In this document: positions 54,676 to 63,941 of the stretch, one piece after another
Numbering within the stretch: the stretch's first letter is position 1
Layout of the letters: every line of letters starts with the position of its first letter
NCBI GenBank assembly: GCA_030652315.1
Contig: JAUSAX010000072.1
Coordinates: 31,559 to 95,558 of the forward strand
Origin: Afipia sp.
Lineage (GTDB): Bacteria; Pseudomonadota; Alphaproteobacteria; Rhizobiales; Xanthobacteraceae
Direction of reading: 5' to 3'
Length of the DNA stretch: 64,000 nucleotides
Made by a program: the position numbers and the translations under genes
The notes under the pieces: model-generated
The model's input: only the letters and a program-made list of their open reading frames with translations
Databases searched by the model: none
Told to the model about the DNA's origin: nothing

Positions 54676-54694
54676 GTATAAAGAAACAATAAAG
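54676..54694 (-). promoter_or_regulatory. AT-rich repeat before the kdp operon, possible KdpE site
   Basis: Read leftward, CTTTATTGTTTCTTTATAC lies about 80-100 bp before the first kdp gene, in an otherwise GC-rich gap. The repeated CTTTAT elements resemble the T-rich KdpE boxes known from enterobacteria. No other candidate is visible in the 245-bp gap (54596-54840), which also holds the end of the GldA-type gene's downstream region. Confidence 0.4.
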
Positions 54695-54840
54695 ATGGGA
54701 GGGATTGGCCGACGAGGCGGCAACTCGCGAGGACGCTCCCCGGCCCCGGTGGATGACCACCGACACTCGCAAAGGGGTCCGCGTTTCCGCTAAAATGTTG
54801 TTCGTAAAGGCGTTACTTTGCCCGGCTTCTTCAGCCCGGT

Positions 54841-55923
54841 TTAGCGCAAACTATCCGCGCGCTTGAGCGCGGCCACGAGGTTTTCCTCGGTCACCGCCCC
54901 GACAAACTGCTTGAGGTAGGGCGCTTCGGCGATCGAACGCTGCGCGATGGTCCGGATGCCGTCCTGCACGTCGCCCGAGAACCCGAGGTCCTTCAGGCTC
55001 GTCGGCAAACCGACCTCCCGATAGAACGCCACTATGTCGGCAAGGAAATCTGCCGACCGTTGCTCGAGGCAAAGTTGCGTCAGGAGACCGAATGCAACCT
55101 GCTCACCGTGAAGCGACGCATTAAGCGACGGGAGAGCGGAAAAGCCACGCGTGAGCGAGTGCGCGATCGATAAGCCGCCGCTCTCGAATCCGAGGCCGCT
55201 GAGCAGGATCGTCGCCTCGACGATATTCTCAAACGCCGCGTCAGGCTCCCTGCGGTCGACTGCCTTGAGGGACGATATCGCGTCCCGCCGGATCACCTGA
55301 TAGCACTGGTCGGCAATCGAAACCGCGAGCGCGGCAGGCCGAGCCTTGTAGAAATTCATGCCGCCGGAATTGAAGCACTGCTCCGCCTCGAACTTCTTCG
55401 AGAGCGCGTCGCCGATCCCCGCAACAAAGAAACGGCGCGGCGCACGCGCGATAATCGACGTATCCACCACCACCGCATCCGGATTCGTCGGCATCATCCG
55501 GACTTCCTTCAGGACGTGATCGTCGGTGTAGACGATCGCCAGCCGGCTGGTCGGTGCGTCATTCGAGGCCACCGTCGGCACGACGATGATTGCCCCTCCC
55601 CGCAGGATGCGAACTCCCTTTGCGGTATCGATCGCCTTGCCGCCGCCAATCGCGATAATGACATCGCTGTTAGCCGCGCCAGCCTTGGCAGCCATCGTAT
55701 CGATCTGGTTTGCGGAACACTCGCCCGAGAACTCAGCCAACTCCAGGCCATCGACGCAGGGTTGAAGCAATGCGGTGAGCTGCTCGCGCAGAGATTCCAT
55801 CACGGCCACGTCTGCAACGATAAACGGACGCCGGCCATAAAGCGGAACCAGCGTCGCAAGTTCATTCAGCGCGCCCGGACCCTGAAGATAACGGTGCGGT
55901 CCCCCGAAGGCTCGAATGGTCAT
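54841..55923 (-). CDS. GldA-type iron-containing alcohol (glycerol) dehydrogenase
   Basis: A 360-residue NAD-dependent polyol dehydrogenase of the glycerol dehydrogenase/iron-ADH superfamily. The nucleotide site is IAIGGGKAIDTAKG near residue 90, and TVASNDAPTS near 116. Metal ligands are in GIGDALSKKFE (Asp near 170), IAHSLT (His near 250) and LHGEQVAFG (His near 270). Full length for GldA. Its ATGA overlaps the SDR stop. It is the last gene of the operon and may reduce or oxidise a C3-C5 polyol intermediate. Substrate unknown. Confidence 0.87.
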   Translation of the reverse strand: MTIRAFGGPHRYLQGPGALNELATLVPLYGRRPFIVADVAVMESLREQLTALLQPCVDGLELAEFSGECSANQIDTMAAKAGAANSDVIIAIGGGKAIDTAKGVRILRGGAIIVVPTVASNDAPTSRLAIVYTDDHVLKEVRMMPTNPDAVVVDTSIIARAPRRFFVAGIGDALSKKFEAEQCFNSGGMNFYKARPAALAVSIADQCYQVIRRDAISSLKAVDRREPDAAFENIVEATILLSGLGFESGGLSIAHSLTRGFSALPSLNASLHGEQVAFGLLTQLCLEQRSADFLADIVAFYREVGLPTSLKDLGFSGDVQDGIRTIAQRSIAEAPYLKQFVGAVTEENLVAALKRADSLR

Positions 55924-56696
55924 TGGTCACCCCAGAAGAAGTCGCGTTTGCCGCCATCCATGCAGATCAGCGCGCCATTGATAAACGCGGCCTGAGTGGA
56001 GCACAGAAATGCGATTAGCGAACCCACCTCGTCAGGCTGACAAAACCGGCCGAGAGGATTCTGCCCGGCGATAATCGCTCGCTTCTCTGCAGAGAAGCCG
56101 GCGATCAGCGCAGTCTCGACATAACCTGGAGCAATCGCATTGACCGTAATTCCTGCGCTGCCGACTTCCTTGGCCAGAGTCCGCGTAAAGCCAATAACCC
56201 CCGCCTTCGCGGCCGAATAGTTCGTGACGCCGGGGCGGCCGCCGCCGGTCACGTTCATCGACGACGTGTTCACGATCCGTCCGAAGCCACGTTCGCGCAT
56301 CAGCGGGACCGCATACTTGCTGCACAGAAATGTGCTGCGCAGGTGCGTCCGGACAATGATGTCCCAATCGTCGAGCGACATGTTTTCGGCAAGGCTGCCG
56401 AGATGCCGGCCGCCTGCGCCAGCGTTGTTCACCAGAATGTCGAGATGCCCAAGCCCGCGATGCGCTTCGCGGACAACGGCTTCCGCACCCGCTTCCTCCG
56501 AGACGTCACCGATAGAGACAACCGCCTTCGTTCCTGCCGCCGTCAATTCAGCGACTGTGGCTTCGGCGGCCTCGCGATCGATGTCGTTGATCGCGATGGA
56601 GCACCCTTCGGCCGCAAGAGCCAGCGCCTCAGCCTTGCCGATGCCCCTCGCCGCGCCGGTCACCAGCGCGGCCTTGCCCTTCAATCCGAGATCCAT
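55920..56696 (-). CDS. Short-chain dehydrogenase/reductase
   Basis: A 258-residue classical SDR. The cofactor motif TGAARGIGKAEALA is near residue 14, NNAGAGG near 89, and the catalytic YSAAKAG near 161. The C-terminal FINGALICMDGGKRDFFWGDQ is the usual end. It starts 2 bp after the permease stop and overlaps the GldA-type gene by 4 bp. Probably oxidises a hydroxyl group of the imported polyol or sugar. Confidence 0.88.
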   Translation of the reverse strand: MDLGLKGKAALVTGAARGIGKAEALALAAEGCSIAINDIDREAAEATVAELTAAGTKAVVSIGDVSEEAGAEAVVREAHRGLGHLDILVNNAGAGGRHLGSLAENMSLDDWDIIVRTHLRSTFLCSKYAVPLMRERGFGRIVNTSSMNVTGGGRPGVTNYSAAKAGVIGFTRTLAKEVGSAGITVNAIAPGYVETALIAGFSAEKRAIIAGQNPLGRFCQPDEVGSLIAFLCSTQAAFINGALICMDGGKRDFFWGDQ

Positions 56697-56698
56697 GA

Positions 56699-57532
56699 TT
56701 AACCCTTCACAGCGCCGGCACCGAGGCCTTGAATAAAATACTGCGTCAACAGCGCGAACGCCGCGAACAGCGGTAGCGCGATCAACGTCGATCCCGCCAT
56801 GATCTCACCCCAGCGCAGATCGAACGACCCGACCATCGAGGCAAGCCCCACCGGCAGCGTTTTGTTGGCATCGCTGCCGATCATGATCAGCGCGAAGGTA
56901 TAGTCGGTCCACGACAGCAGGAACGAGAAGATCGCCACCGTGATCAACCCGGGCAGCGACAATGGCAGAACAACCCGCAGGAAGGCGCCGAGCCGCGTGC
57001 AGCCATCGACCATCGCGGCCTCTTCCAGCTCGAACGGCATGCCCTTGAAGAAGCCCCACAAAAACCAGACGCCAAGCGGCAGCGTCAGCGTCAGATGCGA
57101 TGCAATCAGGCCAATCAAGGTGTCACTGAGGCCGAGGCGCGCGAAGATCGTGAACATCGGGATCGCGATCAGAAGCGGCGGGAACATGTAGGCGTAGAGC
57201 ATCGCGCCCACGATCAGCTTCTTGCCGCGGATACGCTGGCGCGTCACGGCGTAGGCGATCATGATCGAAAAAACCATCGTTACGACGACGGTGACCACAG
57301 CGACGATGACGCTGTTCATGAAATGCGTCGGATAGTCGGTCAGTTCGAGCAGGTTACGATAGTATTCCAGCGTGAACGGACCCGGCATCAGCGAGACCGT
57401 GCTGAGCAGGCTTGTTGGCTCACGCAGACTGGAGATGAACATCCAGTAGATAGGGAACGCCGAATAGATCGCGATGACGATCGCGGCGCCATAGAGGCTC
57501 AGCCGGGCAGGAAGCGATTTGACGGCGGCCAT
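56699..57532 (-). CDS. Carbohydrate ABC transporter permease, MalG/UgpE-like
   Basis: A 277-residue inner-membrane permease with six helices. The EAA loop that contacts the ATPase reads LEEAAMVDGCTRLGAFLRVVLPLSLPGL near residue 185. It starts MAAVKSLPARLSLYGAAIVI, sharing one base with the upstream permease stop (TAATG). The longer open frame upstream lies inside that gene. Partner of the MalF-like permease. Confidence 0.9.
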   Translation of the reverse strand: MAAVKSLPARLSLYGAAIVIAIYSAFPIYWMFISSLREPTSLLSTVSLMPGPFTLEYYRNLLELTDYPTHFMNSVIVAVVTVVVTMVFSIMIAYAVTRQRIRGKKLIVGAMLYAYMFPPLLIAIPMFTIFARLGLSDTLIGLIASHLTLTLPLGVWFLWGFFKGMPFELEEAAMVDGCTRLGAFLRVVLPLSLPGLITVAIFSFLLSWTDYTFALIMIGSDANKTLPVGLASMVGSFDLRWGEIMAGSTLIALPLFAAFALLTQYFIQGLGAGAVKG

Positions 57533-58392
57533 TAATCGTCCTCGAGCGGGAAGAAGCGGAAGTAGAAGAACACGGCTACCGACAGGATCGCGAAGGAAAT
57601 CGTCGCGATCGCAGCGCCCCCGCCGATGTCGAACAGGCTGAATGCGTGGCGATAGGACAGGATCGCCAGATGCTCGGTCGATCCGACCGGCCCGCCTCGG
57701 GTCAAAAGCCAGATCACGTCGAACTTGTTGAACATCCAGATCGCGCGGAGCAGAACGACTACGGTCAAAATCGGCTTCAGCATCGGCAGCGTAATGTGGA
57801 AGAACCGCTGCACCGCCGTGGTGCCGTCCACCCGCGCAGCTTCGTAGAGCGATGTGGGAACGGTCTGCAATGCTGCGAGGAAACAGGTCGTGACGAACGG
57901 CGTCCACATCCAGACGCTGACGAGGATGACGGACGTCATCGCCGCACCTGAACTCTCGAACCAGTTTACAGGCGGCAGCCCCATGGCGGCGATGGTCTTG
58001 GTAATGATACCGATGCTGCCGTCCACCATCCACTTGAATGTGAGGATTACGACCACGGTCGGAAGCAGGTAAGGAAGAATGGAGAGTCCGCGAACAAAAT
58101 TGCGACCCGGGAACGTCTCATTCAGGATCAGGGCAAAGCCGATGCCGAGCACTACCTGAAGCACGATCGACCCGGCTGAATAAACGACACCATTCCAGAG
58201 CGCACGCCAGAATTCCGGCAACTGCATAATCGCGATGTAGTTGTCGAGACCAACCCATTTGGGTTCACCGACAAACGAGTCGAGCTTGTAGAAGCTCAGA
58301 CTGATGGCATAGGTTACCGGCGCGACGATCAACACGAGCGTCACCAGCAGTCCAATCAGCAAGAAGCTGTAGATCGTCGCTTTCGAACTCAA
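57532..58392 (-). CDS. Carbohydrate ABC transporter permease, MalF/UgpA-like
   Basis: A 286-residue permease with six helices and the EAA loop YEAARVDGTTAVQRFFHITLPMLKP near residue 200. The TTG at 58392 (MSSKATIYSFLLIGLL when read as a start) is proposed because GGAAAG lies 8 nt upstream and the first helix begins soon after. An ATG at 58428 would add 12 residues but lies inside the loop of a strong hairpin. The two permeases form the channel. Confidence 0.85.
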   Translation of the reverse strand: MSSKATIYSFLLIGLLVTLVLIVAPVTYAISLSFYKLDSFVGEPKWVGLDNYIAIMQLPEFWRALWNGVVYSAGSIVLQVVLGIGFALILNETFPGRNFVRGLSILPYLLPTVVVILTFKWMVDGSIGIITKTIAAMGLPPVNWFESSGAAMTSVILVSVWMWTPFVTTCFLAALQTVPTSLYEAARVDGTTAVQRFFHITLPMLKPILTVVVLLRAIWMFNKFDVIWLLTRGGPVGSTEHLAILSYRHAFSLFDIGGGAAIATISFAILSVAVFFYFRFFPLEDD

Positions 58393-58412
58393 GTTCGTCT
58401 TTCCGGGGAAAA

Positions 58413-58438
58413 GCCCGGCCGGGAGCATCCGGCCGGGC
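58413..58438 (-). promoter_or_regulatory. Strong hairpin between binding-protein and permease genes
   Basis: A perfect 10-bp inverted repeat (GCCCGGCCGG at 58413-58422, mate at 58429-58438) with a 6-nt loop that contains an ATG on the transcribed strand. It lies just after the binding-protein stop. It is likely to favour the binding protein over the downstream genes, like the hairpin at 273-297. Confidence 0.55.
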
Positions 58439-58456
58439 AGTTGGCAAACGCGTTTC

Positions 58457-59776
58457 TTATGCTGTGAGCTTGCGCATCTTGTCGCCAGCCGCCTTGACGC
58501 AGTCGGCCGCCGGCATGTTCTTCAGGATGCGATTCTGCAGCATTTCGGGGATCACAAAGCCCTCGAAGACCTTACCCGGACGCAAGTCCGGCGCAGGACC
58601 TTCCGTATCGACGGACGTCAGGGTCATCGTCTTGTCGACGATAAAGCCCTTCATGGTCTCCACCGCGTCCTTGTGCTTCTCGATCAGCGGGTGAGCACGC
58701 CAGCGGGCGTCCTCGTAGACGTCGAGGCGCGGCGGCTGGAAGTGCAACGGCGCGGTGTGCAGGAAGTTGATGTACTGGTGCTCGGTGAACCACTTCATGA
58801 ACTTCATCGATTCGCTGGAGTTCGGCGTCTTCAGCACCACCCAGCCGTCATAGCCGTGGTTGACCGCCTTCGCCTTCCCTGCGCTGTCCATGTACGGCAT
58901 GATTCCGTACTTGGTCGCGAGAGCCGGTGATGTGCGCTCAAGCGCCTCGATGATGCGGCCGGCATAGGCCGTGTGCCCCACCTTGTCCGAGGAGAAGTTG
59001 GAAAGCACTTCACCGAAGCTCGCCTGGCTCGTGCCGGACGGCATGGTCTTGTAGAGGTCAGCGAAGAAATCGAGATAAGCGGCGACCTTCGGAGCGTTGG
59101 CCGCATTGTCGATGGCGACATTCCACTTGTCGTCGAACAGCTTGACGCCTTCAGCCCACATGAAGCCCGGCGACAGCCAGTTGGTCGCGCCATTGCTGCC
59201 GATCGGGAACAGCGCGCCGGAGCGGCCATCTTCGTTCAGCGCCTGTGAATTCTTGAGCATGTCGGCCCAGGTCTTGGGAACGCTCAGGCCCTTCTTCTCG
59301 TAGAGATCCTTGCGGTAGTAGATCCACGCCAGATTGTAGTCGTAGGGATACCAGTAGGTTTCACCCTTGATGGGGAAGAGAATCTTCGGACCCCACTTGT
59401 GCTTGCTGGTCAGCTCGGTCAGCGGCATCAAGTGCCCTTCGGCCTGCAACAACAGGACGTGGCCGACGAACGCAAATGTCGCGATATCGTAGGGCTGACC
59501 GCCGCGCAGCGAGGTCGTCACCTTGGTGAAGGCATCGTCGAGCGGCACGGAGTCGACGATGATCTGCGTGCCGAACTGGCGTTCGTATTCTGCGCAGGCA
59601 ACCTTCAGCGCGCGGATGCTGTCGATGGACGTTTCGGTGTTGAGGAAGCGGATTGTCTTCTTGCCCTGCCCCCACACCGCCGGTGCGCCGAGCGTGCCCG
59701 CCGCGATCCCTGCGCCGATTGCGCCGGCGCCCTTGATGAGCGTGCGGCGGTCGATACTTTTTCCGTTCTTAGACAT
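58457..59776 (-). CDS. Extracellular solute-binding protein, family 1, with Tat signal
   Basis: A 439-residue sugar/polyol binding protein. Its N-terminus MSKNGKSIDRRTLIKGAGAI has a twin-arginine (DRRTLIKG) and a hydrophobic region to about residue 36 (APAVWGQ), consistent with Tat export. The body is of the SBP_bac_1 type (GGQPYDIATFAFVGHV near 90, PYDYNLAWIYYRKDL near 145). The ATG at 59776 has GGAG about 8 nt before it; another ATG lies five codons upstream. Delivers substrate to the permeases. Confidence 0.88.
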   Translation of the reverse strand: MSKNGKSIDRRTLIKGAGAIGAGIAAGTLGAPAVWGQGKKTIRFLNTETSIDSIRALKVACAEYERQFGTQIIVDSVPLDDAFTKVTTSLRGGQPYDIATFAFVGHVLLLQAEGHLMPLTELTSKHKWGPKILFPIKGETYWYPYDYNLAWIYYRKDLYEKKGLSVPKTWADMLKNSQALNEDGRSGALFPIGSNGATNWLSPGFMWAEGVKLFDDKWNVAIDNAANAPKVAAYLDFFADLYKTMPSGTSQASFGEVLSNFSSDKVGHTAYAGRIIEALERTSPALATKYGIMPYMDSAGKAKAVNHGYDGWVVLKTPNSSESMKFMKWFTEHQYINFLHTAPLHFQPPRLDVYEDARWRAHPLIEKHKDAVETMKGFIVDKTMTLTSVDTEGPAPDLRPGKVFEGFVIPEMLQNRILKNMPAADCVKAAGDKMRKLTA

Positions 59777-59835
59777 TTCCTTGTCTCCCATGGCAAATTC
59801 ACTGTTGTGAATGTTCGTTTTAGTTTCTTGGTCGC

Positions 59836-60888
59836 CTAGATTCTTTGTCCCGTAGATTTCGAAAACAGATGCAGCCGCCCGGCCTGGAGCCGGACGGGAA
59901 TTCGCTGACCGAATTTCCAGTTATCGACGCGGTCGGTGAGAATGCGCAGACGTGCGCCGCTTACTTCGCCGATGCCAAGAGTCTGCGCGCCGAGTTGCTC
60001 GATGACGCCGACCTCGAATGCGAGTGCATCCGGACCTTCGCCGAGTCCGATATGCTCAGGCCGGATGCCGAGCGTGACGTCCTCGTTGACCGCTTTGTAT
60101 TCCGGCGGCAGTGCAATCCGCAGTGCTCCGCTCTCGAATGTGCCGTTGGCAGCCCGCCCCTCGATCAAATTCATTTCCGGCGATCCGATGAACCCGGCCA
60201 CGAACAAATTGACCGGGCGATCGTAGACTTCCAGTGGCGCGCCGACCTGCTGTACGTGGCCGTCGCGCATGATGACGATGCGATTGGCGAGCGTCATCGC
60301 CTCGACCTGATCATGGGTCACGTACACCATGCTGGTGCCGACCTCCTGATGCAGCCGGGCGATTTCCTCGCGCATGCGAACGCGGAGCTTTGCGTCCAGA
60401 TTGGACAGCGGCTCATCCAGCAGGAATACTTCGGGCTCGCGCACGAGAGCGCGGCCAAGTGCGACGCGCTGCATCTGGCCGCCTGAAAGCTGCTTCGGCT
60501 TGCGCTTCAGGTATTCATCGAGGCCGAGCATCTTTGCAGCGCGCTGGACCCGCATATCGATCTCCGCCGGATCCATCTTCCGCATCCGCAGACCGAAGGC
60601 GAGATTTTCGTAAATCGTCTTGTGCGGATAGAGCGCGTAGTTCTGGAACACCATCGCGATATTGCGATCCTTCGGCTCCAATGCGGTTACGTCACGATCG
60701 CCGATGAATATCTTGCCGGAAGTGATTTCCTCAAGACCAGCCATCATCCGCAGCGTTGTCGATTTTCCGCAACCCGATGGCCCAAGGAATACAACAAATT
60801 CACCATCACGAATCGTCAGATCGACGCCATGAACGGCGACCACCGGACCATACGCTTTGCGAACTTTTTCGAGTCTAATCTCTGACAT
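59836..60888 (-). CDS. ABC transporter ATPase, UgpC/MalK type
   Basis: A 350-residue ATPase for carbohydrate importers. Walker A is GPSGCGKST near residue 37, the signature LSGGQMQRVALGRAL near 133, Walker B VFLLDEPLSNLDAKLR near 152, and the H-loop VTHDQVEAM. The C-terminal TOBE region starts near 245. It starts MSEIRLEKVRKAYGPVVAVH 3 bp after the kinase stop. It energises the two downstream permeases. Confidence 0.92.
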   Translation of the reverse strand: MSEIRLEKVRKAYGPVVAVHGVDLTIRDGEFVVFLGPSGCGKSTTLRMMAGLEEITSGKIFIGDRDVTALEPKDRNIAMVFQNYALYPHKTIYENLAFGLRMRKMDPAEIDMRVQRAAKMLGLDEYLKRKPKQLSGGQMQRVALGRALVREPEVFLLDEPLSNLDAKLRVRMREEIARLHQEVGTSMVYVTHDQVEAMTLANRIVIMRDGHVQQVGAPLEVYDRPVNLFVAGFIGSPEMNLIEGRAANGTFESGALRIALPPEYKAVNEDVTLGIRPEHIGLGEGPDALAFEVGVIEQLGAQTLGIGEVSGARLRILTDRVDNWKFGQRIPVRLQAGRLHLFSKSTGQRI

Positions 60889-60891
60889 AGA

Positions 60892-62418
60892 TCACTTGTT
60901 CTGGCCGGCTACGAAATCGTGGATGCGATGATTGATCGGCGCGAGCGCCTTCTGAATATCGCGGTAAATCGGGAAACCCTGATCGTAGATGGCAGCGCGT
61001 GCCGGATCCGGCGTCGCCCGCGACACGATCTGGACAACTTCCGCTGCCGCACGTTCGTCCTTGAAGACGCCAATGCCGACGCCCGCGAGCAATGCGGCTC
61101 CGTACGATGCATCCGCGACCGCAGGGAGTTCGACGGTAATATTCAGCACGTCGGCGACGATCTGCCGCCACAGGGAGCTGCGCGCGCCTCCACCGGTCAG
61201 GCGCGCGGTCGTGAAGCCAAGCTCCTTGGACTTCATAACCTCGAGGCAATCCCGCAGCGAGTAAGCCACGCCCTCATAGAGCGCACGGACGAAGTGGCCA
61301 CCGCTGTGATTGAAACCCGCTCCAACAAAATCTGCTCGTAGCAGCGGGTCCCAGTATGGGCTGCGCTCGCCGTTGAGATAAGGATGGAAGAACAATCCTT
61401 CCGAGCCGGGACGCACCGCAGAGGCGCGCGCATCCATGGCGTCGAACACCGCGCTGCCGTCTTCGCCCTCGCGGCGGAAGAACGTATCGCGCAGCCATTT
61501 GTGCGCCGATGCGCAGGAATTGGTGGCGGCGATGACGTACCAGTGGTCCGGCACGACATGGTAGTAATTGATCAGCGAAAAATCCGGCCTCGCCTTGGGC
61601 GATAGCACGTTCAACGTCGCGGCCGTCGCCAGCTTCACGACGCCGATGCCTTCGCGCACCATACCTGCACCGAACGTCTCGGCGGCGGTGTCAGACGTGC
61701 CGCAGACCACTGGCGTGCCTTCGGCAAGACCCGTCGCCTGCGCGGCTTTCGCCGTCACCTTGCCGACGACGGTGCTCGGCTTGACGATCGGCGGCAATGT
61801 CGCCATCGGCCAGCCGATCATGTCGCACAATTCCTTGGACCATTCGGCGGTCTGCGCATCCAGCATCAGGGTGCCGAGCGCATCGATGGTGTCGGTTTCC
61901 CACGTGCCGGTGAACTGCGCGCGCAGCCAGTCCTTGGCGACGTAAAGCCGCTTCACCCGCGCAAACGCTTCCGGTTCGTGGTTACGCAGCCACAGCATCT
62001 GCGGCAGCGTCCAGGTCGGATTGGCGCGGTTCGCCCCGATTTCGAGAATGCGCGCGTCGGCCTTATCCCGAAGCTGCTGCGTCTCTTCACGGCTGCGCTG
62101 ATCGTTCCAGAGGATGGCTGGACGAATCACGTGGCCGTCGGCGTCCTCCAGCACTTGCGTGTGTGCACCGGCGGAAAACGAGATCGCGGCAATATCCGAA
62201 GCCGGACGGCCCGATGCCTTGAGGCCGCGACGCAACGCATCACAGGCCGCAAGCCACCAGTCATCCGGGTTTTGCTCACTCCAGCCGGGATGCGGCGACG
62301 ATGTCGCGACCGGCGCCGACGCTTCGCTGACCAGCGAGCCATCGGCCTTGATGATGCTGATCTTGAGCGAGCCCGCGCCGAGATCAATACCGACCAGAAG
62401 AGGATCAGACGCCGCCAT
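60892..62418 (-). CDS. FGGY-family carbohydrate kinase (xylulokinase-like)
   Basis: A 508-residue sugar/polyol kinase. The phosphate-binding GIDLGAGSLKISII is near residue 9, the catalytic-side WNDQRSREETQQL near 83, and the ATP motif LTGGGARSSLWRQIVADVLN near 410. The ATG at 62418 is chosen because GGAGGA lies 8 nt upstream; an ATG at 62463 would overlap the oxidase stop as ATGA but lacks such a site. The protein has the length of xylulokinases. It phosphorylates the imported substrate or its oxidation product. Substrate unknown. Confidence 0.88.
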   Translation of the reverse strand: MAASDPLLVGIDLGAGSLKISIIKADGSLVSEASAPVATSSPHPGWSEQNPDDWWLAACDALRRGLKASGRPASDIAAISFSAGAHTQVLEDADGHVIRPAILWNDQRSREETQQLRDKADARILEIGANRANPTWTLPQMLWLRNHEPEAFARVKRLYVAKDWLRAQFTGTWETDTIDALGTLMLDAQTAEWSKELCDMIGWPMATLPPIVKPSTVVGKVTAKAAQATGLAEGTPVVCGTSDTAAETFGAGMVREGIGVVKLATAATLNVLSPKARPDFSLINYYHVVPDHWYVIAATNSCASAHKWLRDTFFRREGEDGSAVFDAMDARASAVRPGSEGLFFHPYLNGERSPYWDPLLRADFVGAGFNHSGGHFVRALYEGVAYSLRDCLEVMKSKELGFTTARLTGGGARSSLWRQIVADVLNITVELPAVADASYGAALLAGVGIGVFKDERAAAEVVQIVSRATPDPARAAIYDQGFPIYRDIQKALAPINHRIHDFVAGQNK

Positions 62419-62459
62419 AATGCGCGTCCTCCCCTGCAGCGGGACGGAAGTGTGCCATG

Positions 62460-63941
62460 TCAATCACGGCGAATGTCTTTCGCATTCGCACCCGCACGCA
62501 ATCCGATCTTGCCGGGATTGAACAGATTGCCGGGATCGAGCGCATCCTTGATCGATTGCAGGACTGCCAGGCCGGCGCCGAGTTCGCGCTTCATCCACGG
62601 ATTGCGGAACAGACCTGCGCCGTGGTGATGCGCAATCGAACCGCCATGATCGAGCGTTAGTTGCTGCACGGTATCCCATAGCTTCTGGTGAATAGGCAAC
62701 GCTTGGTCATCCGGCATCGGAGGCAGCCGTACCGTCATGTACTGGCACGCGCCTTCGGGATAAACATGCGACCAGTGCGCACCGAAATGTATCCCCGGAT
62801 AAATCGCGCGCACGGCGTTGCCGATGGCGTCATACATCGCGGGAATCGCGGACCAGTTACCGGTCACCTCAATAGTGTCGTTGAAGTAGCCCGCGTCATG
62901 CCATTTCTGCGAGTAGGCCACGTAACGGTTCTGCTTCCAGTGCTGATACGGCCCGTCGGGTCCGACCTCACCACCCTGAGCGGCAGCGATTTCAAGCGCC
63001 ATGCTCTGCTCGGCCGTCACCATCGGCTCGCTGCCGCAAAACTGCAGCACCGCGAGAAACGGCTTGGTCTTGAACAGCGCGATATCCTTGGTCCGCTCGT
63101 CGCTCTCGACGCGGTCATAGAGCCGCACGATCGTCGGGCGCAGTTCGGCCTGCATGATCAGACGCGCGCTGTCCAAGGCTGCCTGCAGCGACGGGAATGC
63201 GAGCACCACGCCGCGCTCCACGGCCGGCTGCTTGAAGATACGCAGCGTCGCCTCGGTAATGATTCCGAGAGTACCTTCGCTGCCGATCATCAGGTCGCGG
63301 ATGGATGGACCGACCGAGCGGCGCGCAACAGGCCGCACTTCCAGCGGTGTACCGTCCGGCAGCACGGCCTTGAGGCCGACGACGATGTCCTCGATCTTGC
63401 CATAACGGCTGCTTAGCTGTCCGCCGCCGCGGCAGGCCAACCAGCCGCCGACAGTCGATATTTCGATGGACTGCGGCAGATGTCCGCTGGTGTATCCGGC
63501 TTCGTTAAGCTGCCGCTCGAAATCAGCGCCATTCATGCCGGCCTGCACGGTGACAACCGCATCGGTCGGATTGATGGAGACGATCTTGTCGAGCCGGCGT
63601 GTGTCTACCATGATCTCGCCGCCCAGCGGGATCGCGCCGCCGAGCACACCGGATCCATTACCATACGGGATGATGGGAACGTTGCGCGCCTTCGCAAGCT
63701 GAACGATGCGAACGATTTCATCCTGATTGGCGGGACGCACGACAAGGCGCGGCACCGCACCTGCAACTGCACCCGCGCGCTCGCGAAACACTGCGAACGG
63801 AAGCCGGTCGCGCGCATAGCCGAGCCGCTCGTCGAACGACGACAGGATGTTGCCCGGTCCAACGATGCCGCCGAAAGCGCCCGCGAGATCCTGATCGACC
63901 GTGTCGCTTTTGCGACGCTCCGCAATGGTGTCTTTAGTCAC
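62460..63941 (-). CDS. FAD-binding oxidase (GlcD / alkylglycerone-phosphate-synthase type)
   Basis: A 493-residue VAO-family flavoenzyme. The FAD_binding_4 domain contains IPYGNGSGVLGGAIPLGGEI near residue 93 and LPQSIEISTVGGWLACRGGGQLSSRYGKIEDIV near 160. The C-terminal FAD-oxidase domain ends with HHHGAGLFRNPWMKREL and LDPGNLFNPGK. The GTG at 63941 follows GGAGAGG, and it overlaps a possible upstream stop as GTGA. Members oxidise hydroxy acids, such as glycolate or lactate, or are alkyl-dihydroxyacetone-phosphate synthases. Its place in a polyol operon with a kinase suggests a phosphorylated or free polyol acid as substrate. Confidence 0.85.
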   Translation of the reverse strand: MTKDTIAERRKSDTVDQDLAGAFGGIVGPGNILSSFDERLGYARDRLPFAVFRERAGAVAGAVPRLVVRPANQDEIVRIVQLAKARNVPIIPYGNGSGVLGGAIPLGGEIMVDTRRLDKIVSINPTDAVVTVQAGMNGADFERQLNEAGYTSGHLPQSIEISTVGGWLACRGGGQLSSRYGKIEDIVVGLKAVLPDGTPLEVRPVARRSVGPSIRDLMIGSEGTLGIITEATLRIFKQPAVERGVVLAFPSLQAALDSARLIMQAELRPTIVRLYDRVESDERTKDIALFKTKPFLAVLQFCGSEPMVTAEQSMALEIAAAQGGEVGPDGPYQHWKQNRYVAYSQKWHDAGYFNDTIEVTGNWSAIPAMYDAIGNAVRAIYPGIHFGAHWSHVYPEGACQYMTVRLPPMPDDQALPIHQKLWDTVQQLTLDHGGSIAHHHGAGLFRNPWMKRELGAGLAVLQSIKDALDPGNLFNPGKIGLRAGANAKDIRRD

